DNA of 64,000 bases from Pontivivens nitratireducens (GCF_014235845.1 NZ_JACJUQ010000009.1:1-64000), one strand, 5' to 3'; positions 42,650 to 50,779 are shown, counted from the stretch's first letter. Translations and numbers: made by a program. The notes: generated by a model from the sequence alone, not told the origin.

Positions 42650-43142
42650 CAATAAAGTTTAACGAAGGCCGCAACGTTGATGAAGCGTCAAGCAAAAAAC
42701 TACACAGTGGCGGGACTCTCTCTTGTTGCAGAACCAACGCAGGTGCAGCAAAACGTGGATAAGCTTCAAGATATTGAGCAATCCAGCGCCTGTCCGCGAT
42801 TTTTAACATTTGCGCCACCTTGCGGGCCAAAGCGATATCCGGCGGGCAATCCAGCCAGATCGAGGCCGAAATCAGCGGCGCAACCGGGGGCCATGCCGGG
42901 CCAAGCAGACCGTCGAGGATCACTCGCTCGCCCCCATCGCGCAAACGCTCCACCAAACCCGGAGCGGTGATTTCATCGAACGGGGCGCCACGCCGCAGCC
43001 AGCATTCGATTTCATCAGGCGATCTGCCGGTCATCGTCTCATGATCGTCCCATGCCACGACTTCCGCCCCGACGCGGCACGCGAGGGCATGTGCGAGTGT
43101 GGACTTGCCCGATCCCGGCAATCCGCAGATCGCAAGGATCAT
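42624..43142 (-). CDS. P-loop kinase-like NTPase
   Basis: The start is set at the ATG at 43142, which overlaps the methyltransferase stop (ATGA), giving 172 aa. The product opens MILAICGLPGSGKSTLAHAL with Walker A GLPGSGKST at residues 7-15. AEVVAWDDHETMTGRSPDE follows, and then a hydrophobic strand and aspartate in ERVILDGLLGPAW. It belongs to the small AAA/zeta-toxin or nucleoside-kinase-like P-loop group; the substrate is not evident. Pairing with a methyltransferase suggests a small-molecule modification pair. The last 12 or so residues lie in AT-rich DNA unlike the rest of the gene. Confidence 0.75.
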   Translation of the reverse strand: MILAICGLPGSGKSTLAHALACRVGAEVVAWDDHETMTGRSPDEIECWLRRGAPFDEITAPGLVERLRDGGERVILDGLLGPAWPPVAPLISASIWLDCPPDIALARKVAQMLKIADRRWIAQYLEAYPRFAAPALVLQQERVPPLCSFLLDASSTLRPSLNFIEKRFFSSD

Positions 43143-44155
43143 GTCTTGACCCCCACCGTGATATGGAACGGCAATCCCAGATCGGGCGTGAATTGCCTCA
43201 CCTCGCATCCCCGCGCGCGCAATGCCGCCGCATACCAGTCGCCCGAGCGATAGAACGGCGCGAAGACCAGATCCGCGCTGAGCCAGTACGGCAATGGCCC
43301 CGCAGCTTCCAACGGCCCCCGCTCCGCGATGATCACCTGACCGCCCGGCCCCAGCGCGACCAGCGCGTGATCCAGCAGGGTTCCGCGTTGATCCTCAGGC
43401 CAATCATGCAGAACGCTCTTGAACAGAACGGCATCCCAGGGCGCGCCGGGCAGTTCATCCCACTCACCCTGCCGCGCATCCCCCGCCACGAATGTCGGCC
43501 GCGCGCCCGATGCCCGCTCCGCGTTGCGCCGCTTGCCCAATTCGCAAACACCGGGAAGGTCGAGCACCGTCACCTCCGCCCCGAACGCGGTCATGATCGC
43601 GGAGGCCAGAACACCGACATTCCCGCCGACCTCCAGCACACGCGCACCGGGGTCGAGGTCGATTGCGGCGGTGATTTCCGGGGCTTCGGTCTCCGTCAGG
43701 ACGGCCACGTAATCGCACCAGATCTGCGTGCGGGCGAGGGCATCCGCATCGGTTTTCAGCGCGTGGGAATAGTCGAAGATGTCGAAGGTATGCGCCTGTT
43801 TCATGAAGGTCGGCAGATCGCCCACCAGATCCGACATGCCCATCGCCAGATCGACGCTGACCGCCTTGAGAAACCGAAGCTTGTGCGCCAGCGCGGTCCG
43901 CCTTGCAGGCCACACACGCGCGAACGCGTCGGTCAGCGAAAGCGTATCGCCCGTCCGCACCACCACGCCCGCCCGTTCCAGCAAAACGGGAAAGAACGCC
44001 GCCTCCGCGGGCAGGTTCAGCGCATCCACGGGCACCGCCCCATCCAGCGCGATACGGTCGATCAGACCGCGACGCATCCCCAGATCGAGCGCCATGGCGC
44101 CGGGAAAGGTTTCGAGAAAGGCGTCTTCGGGTGCGTGGGGATTTGCATATGTCAT
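43139..44155 (-). CDS. SAM-dependent methyltransferase, O-methyltransferase-like
   Basis: This 338-aa protein has the layout of plant-type/hydroxyneurosporene-like O-methyltransferases. An N-terminal helical dimerisation region with a winged-helix part (about 1-80) precedes a Rossmann domain with LEVGGNVGVLA as the SAM loop (about 172-182). TVLDLPGVCE follows, then KSVLHDWPEDQ with the usual catalytic-region histidine. The substrate is likely a small aromatic or isoprenoid compound, but the sequence does not say which. It is coupled by a 4-nt overlap to the kinase gene and has a 204-nt upstream gap that it shares with the parS-like sites. Confidence 0.85.
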   Translation of the reverse strand: MTYANPHAPEDAFLETFPGAMALDLGMRRGLIDRIALDGAVPVDALNLPAEAAFFPVLLERAGVVVRTGDTLSLTDAFARVWPARRTALAHKLRFLKAVSVDLAMGMSDLVGDLPTFMKQAHTFDIFDYSHALKTDADALARTQIWCDYVAVLTETEAPEITAAIDLDPGARVLEVGGNVGVLASAIMTAFGAEVTVLDLPGVCELGKRRNAERASGARPTFVAGDARQGEWDELPGAPWDAVLFKSVLHDWPEDQRGTLLDHALVALGPGGQVIIAERGPLEAAGPLPYWLSADLVFAPFYRSGDWYAAALRARGCEVRQFTPDLGLPFHITVGVKT

Positions 44156-44239
44156 GGGCGGAGGGTGGCCGCAGGCGCAGGGCCGGTCAATACAGGAGTT
44201 TTCCAGCGCGCAAGCCCTTGAAATTTCGTCCGTTTTGCG

Positions 44240-44257
44240 AAGTTGCCCATGGGCAAT
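44240..44257. promoter_or_regulatory. parS-like palindrome, copy 1
   Basis: AAGTTGCCCATGGGCAAT contains the perfect 14-bp palindrome TTGCCCATGGGCAA (44243-44256). An almost identical 18-mer lies 98 bp away behind parB. Position and pairing fit a centromere site for the adjacent ParB. Confidence 0.7.
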
Positions 44258-44286
44258 TCCACCCGACTTTCTTACGCTTGTAAAAT

Positions 44287-44309
44287 GGGCGGCTCATCCG
44301 AGGCCGCCC
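44287..44309 (-). terminator. Probable terminator of parAB
   Basis: GGGCGGC (44287-44293) pairs with GCCGCCC (44303-44309) around a 9-nt loop. On the reverse strand the stem is followed by ATTTTA. It lies between the two parS-like palindromes, about 50 nt after the parB stop. Confidence 0.5.
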
Positions 44310-44337
44310 AGGTCTTTGTGAACATTGATCTTTCCGA

Positions 44338-44355
44338 AAGTTGCCCGTGGGCAAT
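44338..44355. promoter_or_regulatory. parS-like palindrome, copy 2
   Basis: AAGTTGCCCGTGGGCAAT matches copy 1 at 17 of 18 positions. It differs only in the central base, which leaves the TTGCCC and GGGCAA arms intact (44341-44354). It sits 4 nt after the parB stop codon. Confidence 0.7.
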
Positions 44356-44359
44356 CGCA

Positions 44360-45343
44360 CTATCGTCGCTTGGCGGGATAATGCTCGGCCATGAATTGCG
44401 AGAAGCACTCCTTGACCGCCTCGCGGCTTAGGCCTTCGTCGAATTCGAGGCGTATGGTGCGCCCGGATTTGCGCATCGTGATGCCCTCACGCTCCCCTGC
44501 CCGCTTGAAGCTCTGCGTTTCCTTCGGTGCACGCGGAGCCTTCGGCGGTGTGTTGAGGTAGTTGAAAATCGCCTGCCCATCGGTCAGCGGGTTGCCTGCC
44601 TCACGCCGTCGGATCAGTTCGCTGCACCGGTCGAACAACGCCCGCTCCTCCTCAGGTGTGGCCATCCATCGTCGAAGCGCGCGGGCGTGTCGCTCCTTGA
44701 TCAGCGTCTTGTCGCCATAGGCCAGCACGATCTGTCCGGGCAGTTTGGCCAGTTGCAGATAACGGCTCAGCCACGCCGGGGAAACCTCGAGCCGCGCGGC
44801 CATCTCCTTTTGCGAGCCGCCGTAATACATCATGCAGGCCATCGAATAATCCACCGCTCGTTCGTAATCGGAGATGTCGCGGCGGTCGCGGTTCTCGATA
44901 TCCGCGAGGCGAAACGCCTCCTCATCCGTCAGGTCGCGCACGTCGATCAGGAACTTGAATTTCGGATAGTTGTTCGCCCGCAGCCAGCTGACCGTCCAGT
45001 GACGGCGCGCGCCGCAGATCACCTCGTATTCGAAGCCGTCCTCAGCATCCACCCGGCGCACGATGGCGGGAAATTCCTGCTGACCCTGCGCGCGCATACC
45101 CTCGATCAGATCGGCGCAGTTTTCCTCGTTCAGCATGTCGTAATCGCGGTTGTGCTGCATCCACATGCGGCAGATCGCGGGATCGACCCAGCGCAGGGTC
45201 TTCTCCTCGGTATCGGCACGATCGCTCAGCCCTGTGCGCCGTTTGAGGAACCGGGTGCCGGATTGGCGGTCGGTTTCATGGGTCTTCGCGGTGTCCAGAC
45301 CGGACAGAACATCGTTGAATACGTCATCGTGGCGTTTGCTCAT
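44360..45343 (-). CDS. parB: ParB-family plasmid partition protein
   Basis: This 327-aa ParB protein has the usual order of parts. The N-terminal CTP-binding part contains CGARRHW (the GxRRxx box) and IENRDRRDISDYERAVDY. A central helix-turn-helix (GGSQKEMAARLEVSPAWLSR) reads parS, and a C-terminal dimerisation region follows. The start overlaps the parA stop (ATGA). ParB loads on centromere sites and stimulates the ParA ATPase to separate plasmid copies. The two palindromes directly behind the gene are its likely targets. Confidence 0.93.
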   Translation of the reverse strand: MSKRHDDVFNDVLSGLDTAKTHETDRQSGTRFLKRRTGLSDRADTEEKTLRWVDPAICRMWMQHNRDYDMLNEENCADLIEGMRAQGQQEFPAIVRRVDAEDGFEYEVICGARRHWTVSWLRANNYPKFKFLIDVRDLTDEEAFRLADIENRDRRDISDYERAVDYSMACMMYYGGSQKEMAARLEVSPAWLSRYLQLAKLPGQIVLAYGDKTLIKERHARALRRWMATPEEERALFDRCSELIRRREAGNPLTDGQAIFNYLNTPPKAPRAPKETQSFKRAGEREGITMRKSGRTIRLEFDEGLSREAVKECFSQFMAEHYPAKRR

Positions 45344-46557
45344 AGCAGGCCCTCCTTTCGCAGACCGGCATGGTGGCTCGGCCAGGATTTGCGGATCAAT
45401 AGTTCGACCTCACGACCGACGGCGTCGAGATAGGCCCGGCACCGGCGGTGGGTCTCGGTTCGGGTCTGGGCCCCGGTCAGTTCGTAGACCGTGTGCAGGT
45501 TCGCCGTCGCGTTGTCGATTTCGGCGCTGTCCTTCAGCACGGCCTGCAACATGTCCTGCGGAAACACCGCATCCATCATACGTTTGATGGCGACATGCGC
45601 CGATTTGTTATCGTTCATCTTTGTGGCCAAAATCTTGACGAAGCGATAATCGCGCGCGCCCCCAGCCTCAGCCAGATCGCCCAGAGTCGCGTTCATCATC
45701 TTGAGGAAATGCGCGGTCGAGGCGAAGTCGATATTGTTGGGCGGTGCTGGAATGATCAGCGCGTTGGCCGCACGCAGCACGCTGAGCGAGATCATTCCCA
45801 GTGCGGGCGGGGGGTCGAGCAGGATGATGTCGAACTGGTCCTTGATGCTGTCGATACCGTCGCGCAGACGGTCGAGCACGAATGCATCCTCACGCACCAT
45901 GCGGGCCGCAAATTCGTATTCCGCATCATAGAGCCCCAGATTGGCGGGGATCATCGCGATGCCGGGCCAGTAGGTCGCCCGCAACGCATAGTGCAGGGAT
46001 TTCGGGCCCCCGTGCCGAAAGAAGGGGTAGAGGGTTTCGTCCTCGTCATCGACATCGACATCGGGGTTTAGGCCGAACATCGAAGTCGTGGACGCCTGGC
46101 TGTCGCAATCTATGACGCAGACGCGGTAGCCCTTGAGCGCGAAATATTGCGCCATGTGGCAGACGACGGTGGATTTGCCGACGCCGCCCTTGAAGCTTTG
46201 CACCGCGATCACGGCGGCCTCGTCCGTATCGGCGCGATGGGGCAGGGTGCCGAAGACCTGCCGCATTCGGTTGATGTCGGACAGGGCGTAGCCGGTGCGG
46301 CGCCCGGTCTCGGCGTCCTTCTCGGCGACGGGCAGGCGGCCATCGTCCTCGGCCTCGCGGATGGTCTTCTCGGTTCGACCGACCATTTGCGCAGCCTTGC
46401 GAACGGTGAAGCTGAGTTGCAGACGTTTCGAGGTGCCGGGCGCGAACACACGGTCGCGCAGGCGTTCGATTACCGTGGCCGCACGGGAGGAGAGCAACTC
46501 CAGCTCCGTTTCTCCGACGGGAGGCAGCACGGATGGGGGCAGGGGGGACTGCGACAT
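45340..46557 (-). CDS. parA: ParA-family partition ATPase with N-terminal helix-turn-helix
   Basis: I start at the ATG at 46557 (405 aa, MSQSPLPPSVLPP) because GGAG lies 6-9 nt upstream. The frame stays open to 46779, but that part covers palindromes and reads as non-coding. Residues about 50-105 form a MerR-like DNA-binding region (FTVRKAAQMVGRTEKTIREA). The deviant Walker A is FKGGVGKST (about 121-129), followed by VCVIDCDSQAS and DIILLDPPPALG. ParA proteins with this N-terminal extension also repress their own promoter. The palindromes at 46623-46662 are natural operator candidates. Confidence 0.93.
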   Translation of the reverse strand: MSQSPLPPSVLPPVGETELELLSSRAATVIERLRDRVFAPGTSKRLQLSFTVRKAAQMVGRTEKTIREAEDDGRLPVAEKDAETGRRTGYALSDINRMRQVFGTLPHRADTDEAAVIAVQSFKGGVGKSTVVCHMAQYFALKGYRVCVIDCDSQASTTSMFGLNPDVDVDDEDETLYPFFRHGGPKSLHYALRATYWPGIAMIPANLGLYDAEYEFAARMVREDAFVLDRLRDGIDSIKDQFDIILLDPPPALGMISLSVLRAANALIIPAPPNNIDFASTAHFLKMMNATLGDLAEAGGARDYRFVKILATKMNDNKSAHVAIKRMMDAVFPQDMLQAVLKDSAEIDNATANLHTVYELTGAQTRTETHRRCRAYLDAVGREVELLIRKSWPSHHAGLRKEGLL

Positions 46558-46622
46558 GGATCGCTCCGCTGTGAAGAAAGGTTGCGCCAAGCTTGCCGGT
46601 TTCGGGATTCCGCGACAAGTGC

Positions 46623-46662
46623 GGTTTTTGAAGGTGAACCCCTCAAAAACCGGAAATTCCGG
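46623..46662. promoter_or_regulatory. Two palindromes upstream of parA, candidate operators
   Basis: GGTTTTTGA and TCAAAAACC form a perfect 9-bp inverted repeat with an 11-nt spacer (46623-46631, 46643-46651). It shares two bases with the palindrome CCGGAAATTCCGG (46650-46662). They lie 65-105 nt before the parA start. Confidence 0.6.
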
Positions 46663-46712
46663 TAAAATGATCCGATGGTCGGAGCTGACATGCTGCTGAG
46701 TCGCAAAAATCA

Positions 46713-46725
46713 CCCGATTGGTAAG
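46713..46725 (-). repeat. Inverted single iteron
   Basis: CCCGATTGGTAAG is the reverse complement of CTTACCAATCGGG, matching the iteron consensus in the opposite direction. It stands alone between the parA operators and the main cluster. Confidence 0.75.
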
Positions 46726-46859
46726 GCTCGATTCGGTGTGAGAGGTGGCCCTTCCCCTCACCAGTAAACTCAAAATCACCTCTTCCTGGTTCAGATTCTT
46801 GTTGTTCTTTGTTCGTGAGGGCTAAATATCTGATAATCCAAGGGTATTAATGCATATTC

Positions 46860-46987
46860 CTTACCTATCGGGTGCGTCGCCCTACATATCGGGATGGTTT
46901 GGCTTACGAATCGGGCTGGTTGATCTTACGAATCGGGAGGCTGGCGTATCCTTACATATCGGGACGGGCGGGGCGCAGAGAATCGGG
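46860..46987 (+). repeat. oriV: Iteron cluster of the replication origin
   Basis: Direct copies close to CTTACVWATCGGG occur at 46860-46872, 46881-46893, 46903-46915, 46925-46937 and 46951-46963, with a weaker one at 46975-46987. Start-to-start spacing is 21, 22, 22, 26 and 24 nt, about two helical turns, so bound initiators face the same side. An AT-rich stretch lies immediately to the left and could be the unwinding site. Confidence 0.88.
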
Positions 46988-47053
46988 TGTCAAGGAAAGC
47001 CAATGAAAACAGGGGCAAAATTGCTGGTCGGGAGAAGCGGGCTGAGACCGTCG

Positions 47054-47109
47054 CTTACGTTTCGGGTGATTGCGCAGGTGGAAATGCCGGTGTAAGCTTA
47101 CGTAACGAG
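47054..47109 (+). promoter_or_regulatory. Diverged iterons in front of repA, possible autoregulation sites
   Basis: CTTACGTTTCGGG (47054-47066) and CTTACGTAACGAG (47097-47109) resemble the origin iterons but lie separately in the presumed repA promoter. In iteron plasmids such sites let Rep repress its own gene. Confidence 0.55.
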
Positions 47110-47135
47110 GCTGACAAAAGTAAGAGCATAGACGT

Positions 47136-48170
47136 ATGGCACCCGACTCGAAGCCATCATACCGCACCATGCAGGCCAGGCCCAATGCGGAATCGCTGAT
47201 CAAGCCGGGCGAACTGGTCGATCTGGTCGAGGTTACGCCGCTGACCCTGGCGGATCGGCGGATCTACAACCAGTTGCTGGAAAACGCCTGGGATGACATC
47301 GACAAGCCGGTGGTCCACACGATCCCGAAGTCGCTGCTGCGCGGGTCGCACAACTCGAACGACAGGGTGGGGGAAAGCGTTGAACGTCTGATGTCCTCCA
47401 TCGTGCGGGTGGCGGTGAAATGGGACGGGGAACCTGCTGTTGAGCGTGTGCAGCTTCTGGGTGGCAATATCGAACACACTCGGGCGGACGGAATGCTGCA
47501 CTACGAGATTCCGGCGCGCCTGCGCAAGATCATCGGAAACTCGACCATCTTTGCCAGATTGCAACGTGACGTGATGTTCGCGCTCAGCTCGAAATACGCG
47601 CTGACCCTGTATGAGATGGTGCAAAAGCGCGGAAATCTGAAACATCGCTCGGAGGAGCAGTTCACCCTGGACCAGTTGCGCGGGGTTCTGGGCGTGCCGC
47701 GCGGCAAGTTGATGGAGTGGGCGAACCTCAACAATCGGGCGATCAAGCCGGCGGTGGCCGAGGTCTCGGCCTTGTCGGATTACATCGTTGAGATGGAGCC
47801 GGTGAAAACGGGGCGGCGCGTGACCGGCGTCAAGCTGCGTTGGTGGCGCAAGGACGGGCAGGGGGAGGCGGAACGCGCGCGGGCGATGGCGTTTTCCTCC
47901 GTCGGGAGGCGGGCCAGGGCGGAGGGGCGCACCGAACCGGTGGTGGATCCCGTGGGAAAACCGCGCGCGCGGCCCGCACGGCTGGACCGGCAGGGCCCCG
48001 CGCTGGCCACCGAGACATATGAGACCGCCCGCCTGCGGTTCCCCGGATACGATATCTATCACGTGGAATCCGAGTGGCGAACCTGGTCCGCGGGCAAGGA
48101 CGCCGTGCGCGATCCTGACAAGGCGTTCCTGGCTTTCTTTCGCAGATTTGCCGAAGGGCAGCCTCTTTAG
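47136..48170 (+). CDS. repA: Plasmid replication initiator, Rep_3 (RepA/RepB winged-helix) family
   Basis: This 344-aa protein has the double winged-helix outline of Rep_3 initiators. After a short lead come ELVDLVEVTPLTLADRRIYN, the first wing with SVERLMSSIVRVAV, then LSSKYALTLYEMVQKRGNL, a typical Rep_3 segment, and FTLDQLRGVLGVPRGKLMEW. A basic C-terminal extension of about 100 residues is less conserved-looking. It binds the iterons just upstream and opens the origin. It is divergent from parA, the usual arrangement for this type of alphaproteobacterial plasmid. The gene name is used loosely, since naming differs between plasmid classes. Confidence 0.9.
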   Translation: MAPDSKPSYRTMQARPNAESLIKPGELVDLVEVTPLTLADRRIYNQLLENAWDDIDKPVVHTIPKSLLRGSHNSNDRVGESVERLMSSIVRVAVKWDGEPAVERVQLLGGNIEHTRADGMLHYEIPARLRKIIGNSTIFARLQRDVMFALSSKYALTLYEMVQKRGNLKHRSEEQFTLDQLRGVLGVPRGKLMEWANLNNRAIKPAVAEVSALSDYIVEMEPVKTGRRVTGVKLRWWRKDGQGEAERARAMAFSSVGRRARAEGRTEPVVDPVGKPRARPARLDRQGPALATETYETARLRFPGYDIYHVESEWRTWSAGKDAVRDPDKAFLAFFRRFAEGQPL

Positions 48171-48172
48171 AC

Positions 48173-48187
48173 ACACGTTTAACGTGT
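48173..48187. promoter_or_regulatory. Palindrome between repA and the tolC-like gene
   Basis: ACACGTT and AACGTGT are perfect 7-bp arms around a single T, 3 nt after the repA stop. The one-base spacer fits a protein-binding site better than a hairpin terminator. It may control the following secretion operon. The rest of the gap up to 48347 shows no other feature that I can support. Confidence 0.5.
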
Positions 48188-48347
48188 ATTTGGAAGATAA
48201 TTGCCTTTTCGAGGATAGGCGGACTGCTTGTGGGTAACGATTATCACCGTTTTCATGCTTTAATAAGGTAGAGAACTATACGTGGGATCGTTATCCTGCC
48301 CTTGCGTCGCCTTGCACCGGGTGGCGCTGTCTAGGACTGGACCCCGT

Positions 48348-49892
48348 ATGATCCCGAATGGGTATATATTCCTGAAGCTCACGCTTGCGGCACATTTGCT
48401 GGCGGGCTGTTTTCCTGTTTCGCAGGTCGCGCTGGATGAGATCGACGTGCCGGTCTACGCCGACGAAGGCGTGGCGGATGAAACGGTGGAGGGGCTGCGG
48501 CAGGCGGAACTGATCGCGCAAGGCTCCCCCATCTATCAGGCGCAGACGGGCCGTTTTGAGGGAACCGCCGTTCTGATGCCGGGTCGGGCGCTGTCGGAGC
48601 TGCGCGATTTCGGAACGGATCTGACTGCGGCCGCGCCCCGCGACGTGCCTGCCGGAACCGATCTGAGGACGCTGGCCTTTCTGGCCCGGACGCAGAACCT
48701 GCGCGTGGCCCAGGCGGCGGAGGGGGTGCGCCGCGCGGATATCGAGCGTGACAATGCCGGCATGGCGCTGTCCCCGCGCATCGGCGGCGACATAGATTTC
48801 GGTCGGGTCGAGGAGCGGATCGGCCGGTCGGGCGGCCTGGGTGGAGCAGAGGGGAATTTCGATCGCACCATCCTGCGGGTGGAGGCCGTGCAGCCGATCT
48901 ATGATGCGGCGGCGCTGGCGGCGCGGGATGCGGCGGATCGGGCGCAGGGTGTCGCCCGCGCGGCCTTCGCGGCGGAGGCACAGGCCGCCGTGTTCGAGGT
49001 TACGGATACGTATCTGCGCGGCATGACGGCCAAGGCGCGCCGCGATCTGACGGAAAAGCGGCTGGGCAGGGTGCGCGACCAGCTTTCCGCCGAGGGGCGG
49101 TTGCGCGCGGCGGGCCGCTCGGTCGCGGCGGCGGCGCTGGTGCTGGATGTGGAGCGGGGCGCGGCGGAGGGCGACATCGCCCTGTTCGATCAGGAACTGG
49201 ACACCGCGCTGGCCGATCTGGCCCGGCTGACGGGACGCCCTGTTACGGATATCGAGGTCATCCGCGCCTCTGCCAGCGCCTACGAACTGCCGGGGCCTGT
49301 CACCGGCTATCTGGCCGAGGCGCTGGAGGCCAATCCCTTGATGCAGCAGCGGCGGCTGGAAACGGTGCGGCGGCGGGATCTGTACCGTGAGGCGGTGGCC
49401 CGTGATTTCGCGCCCCGGGTCGAGGGCTATGCCCGCGCCGATTACGAGGGGGAAAGCGGCTCCGCCTCGCGCATCGGAACAGACACGGAGGAATATGCGG
49501 TCGGCGTGCGTATCAGCGTTCCAATTTATAACCGCACCGGAACGGGCTATGCGCACCGGGTCGCTGAAAGCGCCTATCGCGATGCCACCCTGTCCGAGGT
49601 CGCCTTGCGACGGCAGTTGGAGGCTGAAATCGTGACCTTGATCGCCCGCGTGGATCAGGGGTTGAGAGCGTTGTCCGGGGCCGAACGTGCGCTGGCTGCG
49701 GCACAGGCGCTGGTGCGGTCGGAACGGGCGGCGGTCGCGTCGGGGGTCGCGGCGCCTGTTGCGGTGCTGGCGCGGGAAATCCAGTTGATCCGGGCCGAGG
49801 AAAGCCTGCTGCTGCGCCGCTACGAGATCCTGCGGGCGCGCGCGCGTCTGGCCTTTCTGACCGGCAATGATCCGGTGGAGGTGCTGATATGA
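48348..49892 (+). CDS. TolC-like outer-membrane efflux lipoprotein
   Basis: I start at the ATG at 48348 (514 aa). It opens with a lipoprotein signal, MIPNGYIFLKLTLAAHLLAG followed by C21, fitting the lipobox LLAGC. A GTG 22 codons upstream (48282) would place an unlikely lead before it. Two TolC-type halves follow, each with a long helical hairpin; examples are LRTLAFLARTQNLRVAQAAE in the first half and LLRRYEILRARARLAFLTGN at the end. TolC-family trimers form the outer-membrane and periplasmic tunnel of type I export and efflux. This is the only such gene in the window, so it may serve both giant proteins. It overlaps the next gene as ATGA. Confidence 0.88.
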   Translation: MIPNGYIFLKLTLAAHLLAGCFPVSQVALDEIDVPVYADEGVADETVEGLRQAELIAQGSPIYQAQTGRFEGTAVLMPGRALSELRDFGTDLTAAAPRDVPAGTDLRTLAFLARTQNLRVAQAAEGVRRADIERDNAGMALSPRIGGDIDFGRVEERIGRSGGLGGAEGNFDRTILRVEAVQPIYDAAALAARDAADRAQGVARAAFAAEAQAAVFEVTDTYLRGMTAKARRDLTEKRLGRVRDQLSAEGRLRAAGRSVAAAALVLDVERGAAEGDIALFDQELDTALADLARLTGRPVTDIEVIRASASAYELPGPVTGYLAEALEANPLMQQRRLETVRRRDLYREAVARDFAPRVEGYARADYEGESGSASRIGTDTEEYAVGVRISVPIYNRTGTGYAHRVAESAYRDATLSEVALRRQLEAEIVTLIARVDQGLRALSGAERALAAAQALVRSERAAVASGVAAPVAVLAREIQLIRAEESLLLRRYEILRARARLAFLTGNDPVEVLI

Positions 49893-50713
49893 GGATGCTG
49901 GGCGTCGCGCTGTTATATGCGGGGTTGAGCCTCGCCGGGCCGTTGGCGGCGCAGGCGATCAATCCCGGTGCGATTCAGGCCCGTCCGCAAGGGGCGCTGG
50001 ATTGTGCCATCCTGCCCGCGCGGATCATCGAGATCGCCCAGCCGATCCCCGGCATTCTGGCGGAGGTCCGCGTTCGCCCCGGCCAGATGGTCGAGGAGGG
50101 GGACATCCTCGCCCGTGTCGATACCGACATCCTGCGCGCCGAACTGGCACAGGCGGAATTGCGCGCCGCGGGCGTGGCGACGTTGCAGGCCGCGCAGGCC
50201 CGGTCCGAGGTGGCGACCCGGCTCTATACTTCGGCGCGACGGGCCTATGATGGCGGCGTCATCAGTGCCGCCGCGCATGAGGAAGCCCTGCGTGACAAGC
50301 TGACCGCGCAATTCGATCTGGAGCGGGAGCGCGAAGCCCGCGCCCTGGCCGAGGCGGAGGCGGAACGTCTGCGCATCCAGATCGCCAAAGGCGACATTCG
50401 CGCGCCCGCCAGCGGCATCATCGGCGAAGGGTTGCTGTCACCGGGTGAGGTCGCCAGCGGCGATCCGGTCGCGACACTGGTTCAGGTGGATCCCATGCGG
50501 ATCGAGGTCTTCGTTCCCGTCGGGCAGCTACAGCAATTGAGAGAGGCCCCCGAACAGACGATCCGGGCGGGGGACAGGGGCGATGTGCGGGCGCAGGTGC
50601 GGCTGGAATACATCTCGCCGCTGGCGGATCAGGGCTCGCGCACGATCCGGGCCTACTACACGACCAATAGTGACGAGATCGCACCGGGCTATCGCTGCGT
50701 GATGGTGCCATGA
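49889..50713 (+). CDS. Periplasmic adaptor, HlyD/membrane-fusion family (short form)
   Basis: This 274-aa protein has a Sec signal peptide (MRMLGVALLYAGLSLAGPLA, probable cleavage after AQA) and a compact adaptor fold. The first lipoyl half reads AQPIPGILAEVRVRPGQMVE, a coiled-coil hairpin runs from about 78 to 160, and the second half is IRAPASGIIGEGLLSPGEVA before a barrel domain ending in GYRCVMVP. It has exactly two cysteines, C39 and C270, at positions matching C23 and C257 of the adaptor at 3484-4272. The two are clearly related. It is translationally coupled to the TolC-like gene and 66 nt ahead of giant gene 2. Confidence 0.87.
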   Translation: MRMLGVALLYAGLSLAGPLAAQAINPGAIQARPQGALDCAILPARIIEIAQPIPGILAEVRVRPGQMVEEGDILARVDTDILRAELAQAELRAAGVATLQAAQARSEVATRLYTSARRAYDGGVISAAAHEEALRDKLTAQFDLEREREARALAEAEAERLRIQIAKGDIRAPASGIIGEGLLSPGEVASGDPVATLVQVDPMRIEVFVPVGQLQQLREAPEQTIRAGDRGDVRAQVRLEYISPLADQGSRTIRAYYTTNSDEIAPGYRCVMVP

Positions 50714-50779
50714 CACAATTTTGCTGGATTCAAGGTGCAGATTGCGCGCTCGGACTGGCCGTTATCAGGATGATGCGAC

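Larger units (their letters stand above)
46558..47135. other. Replicon control region: par operator and iteron origin
   Basis: This 578-nt gap is the only gene-free stretch over 300 bases. From left to right it holds the parA ribosome site, two palindromes, an inverted iteron, an AT-rich stretch (about 46822-46859), a cluster of direct iterons, and two diverged iterons in front of repA. Together these are what an iteron-regulated plasmid origin needs. I recognised no convincing DnaA box. Confidence 0.85.

Noticed and set aside
44156-44239. Small gene between the methyltransferase and the parS sites
   Set aside because: The short open frames here have no ribosome site and run across the palindromes.
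46558-46779. Longer ParA starting at 46779
   Set aside because: The added 74 residues cover both palindromes and read like intergenic DNA. The ATG at 46557 has a good ribosome site.
46860-46987. CRISPR array
   Set aside because: The 13-bp repeats with 8-13-nt spacers are far too short. Their position between parA and repA fits iterons.
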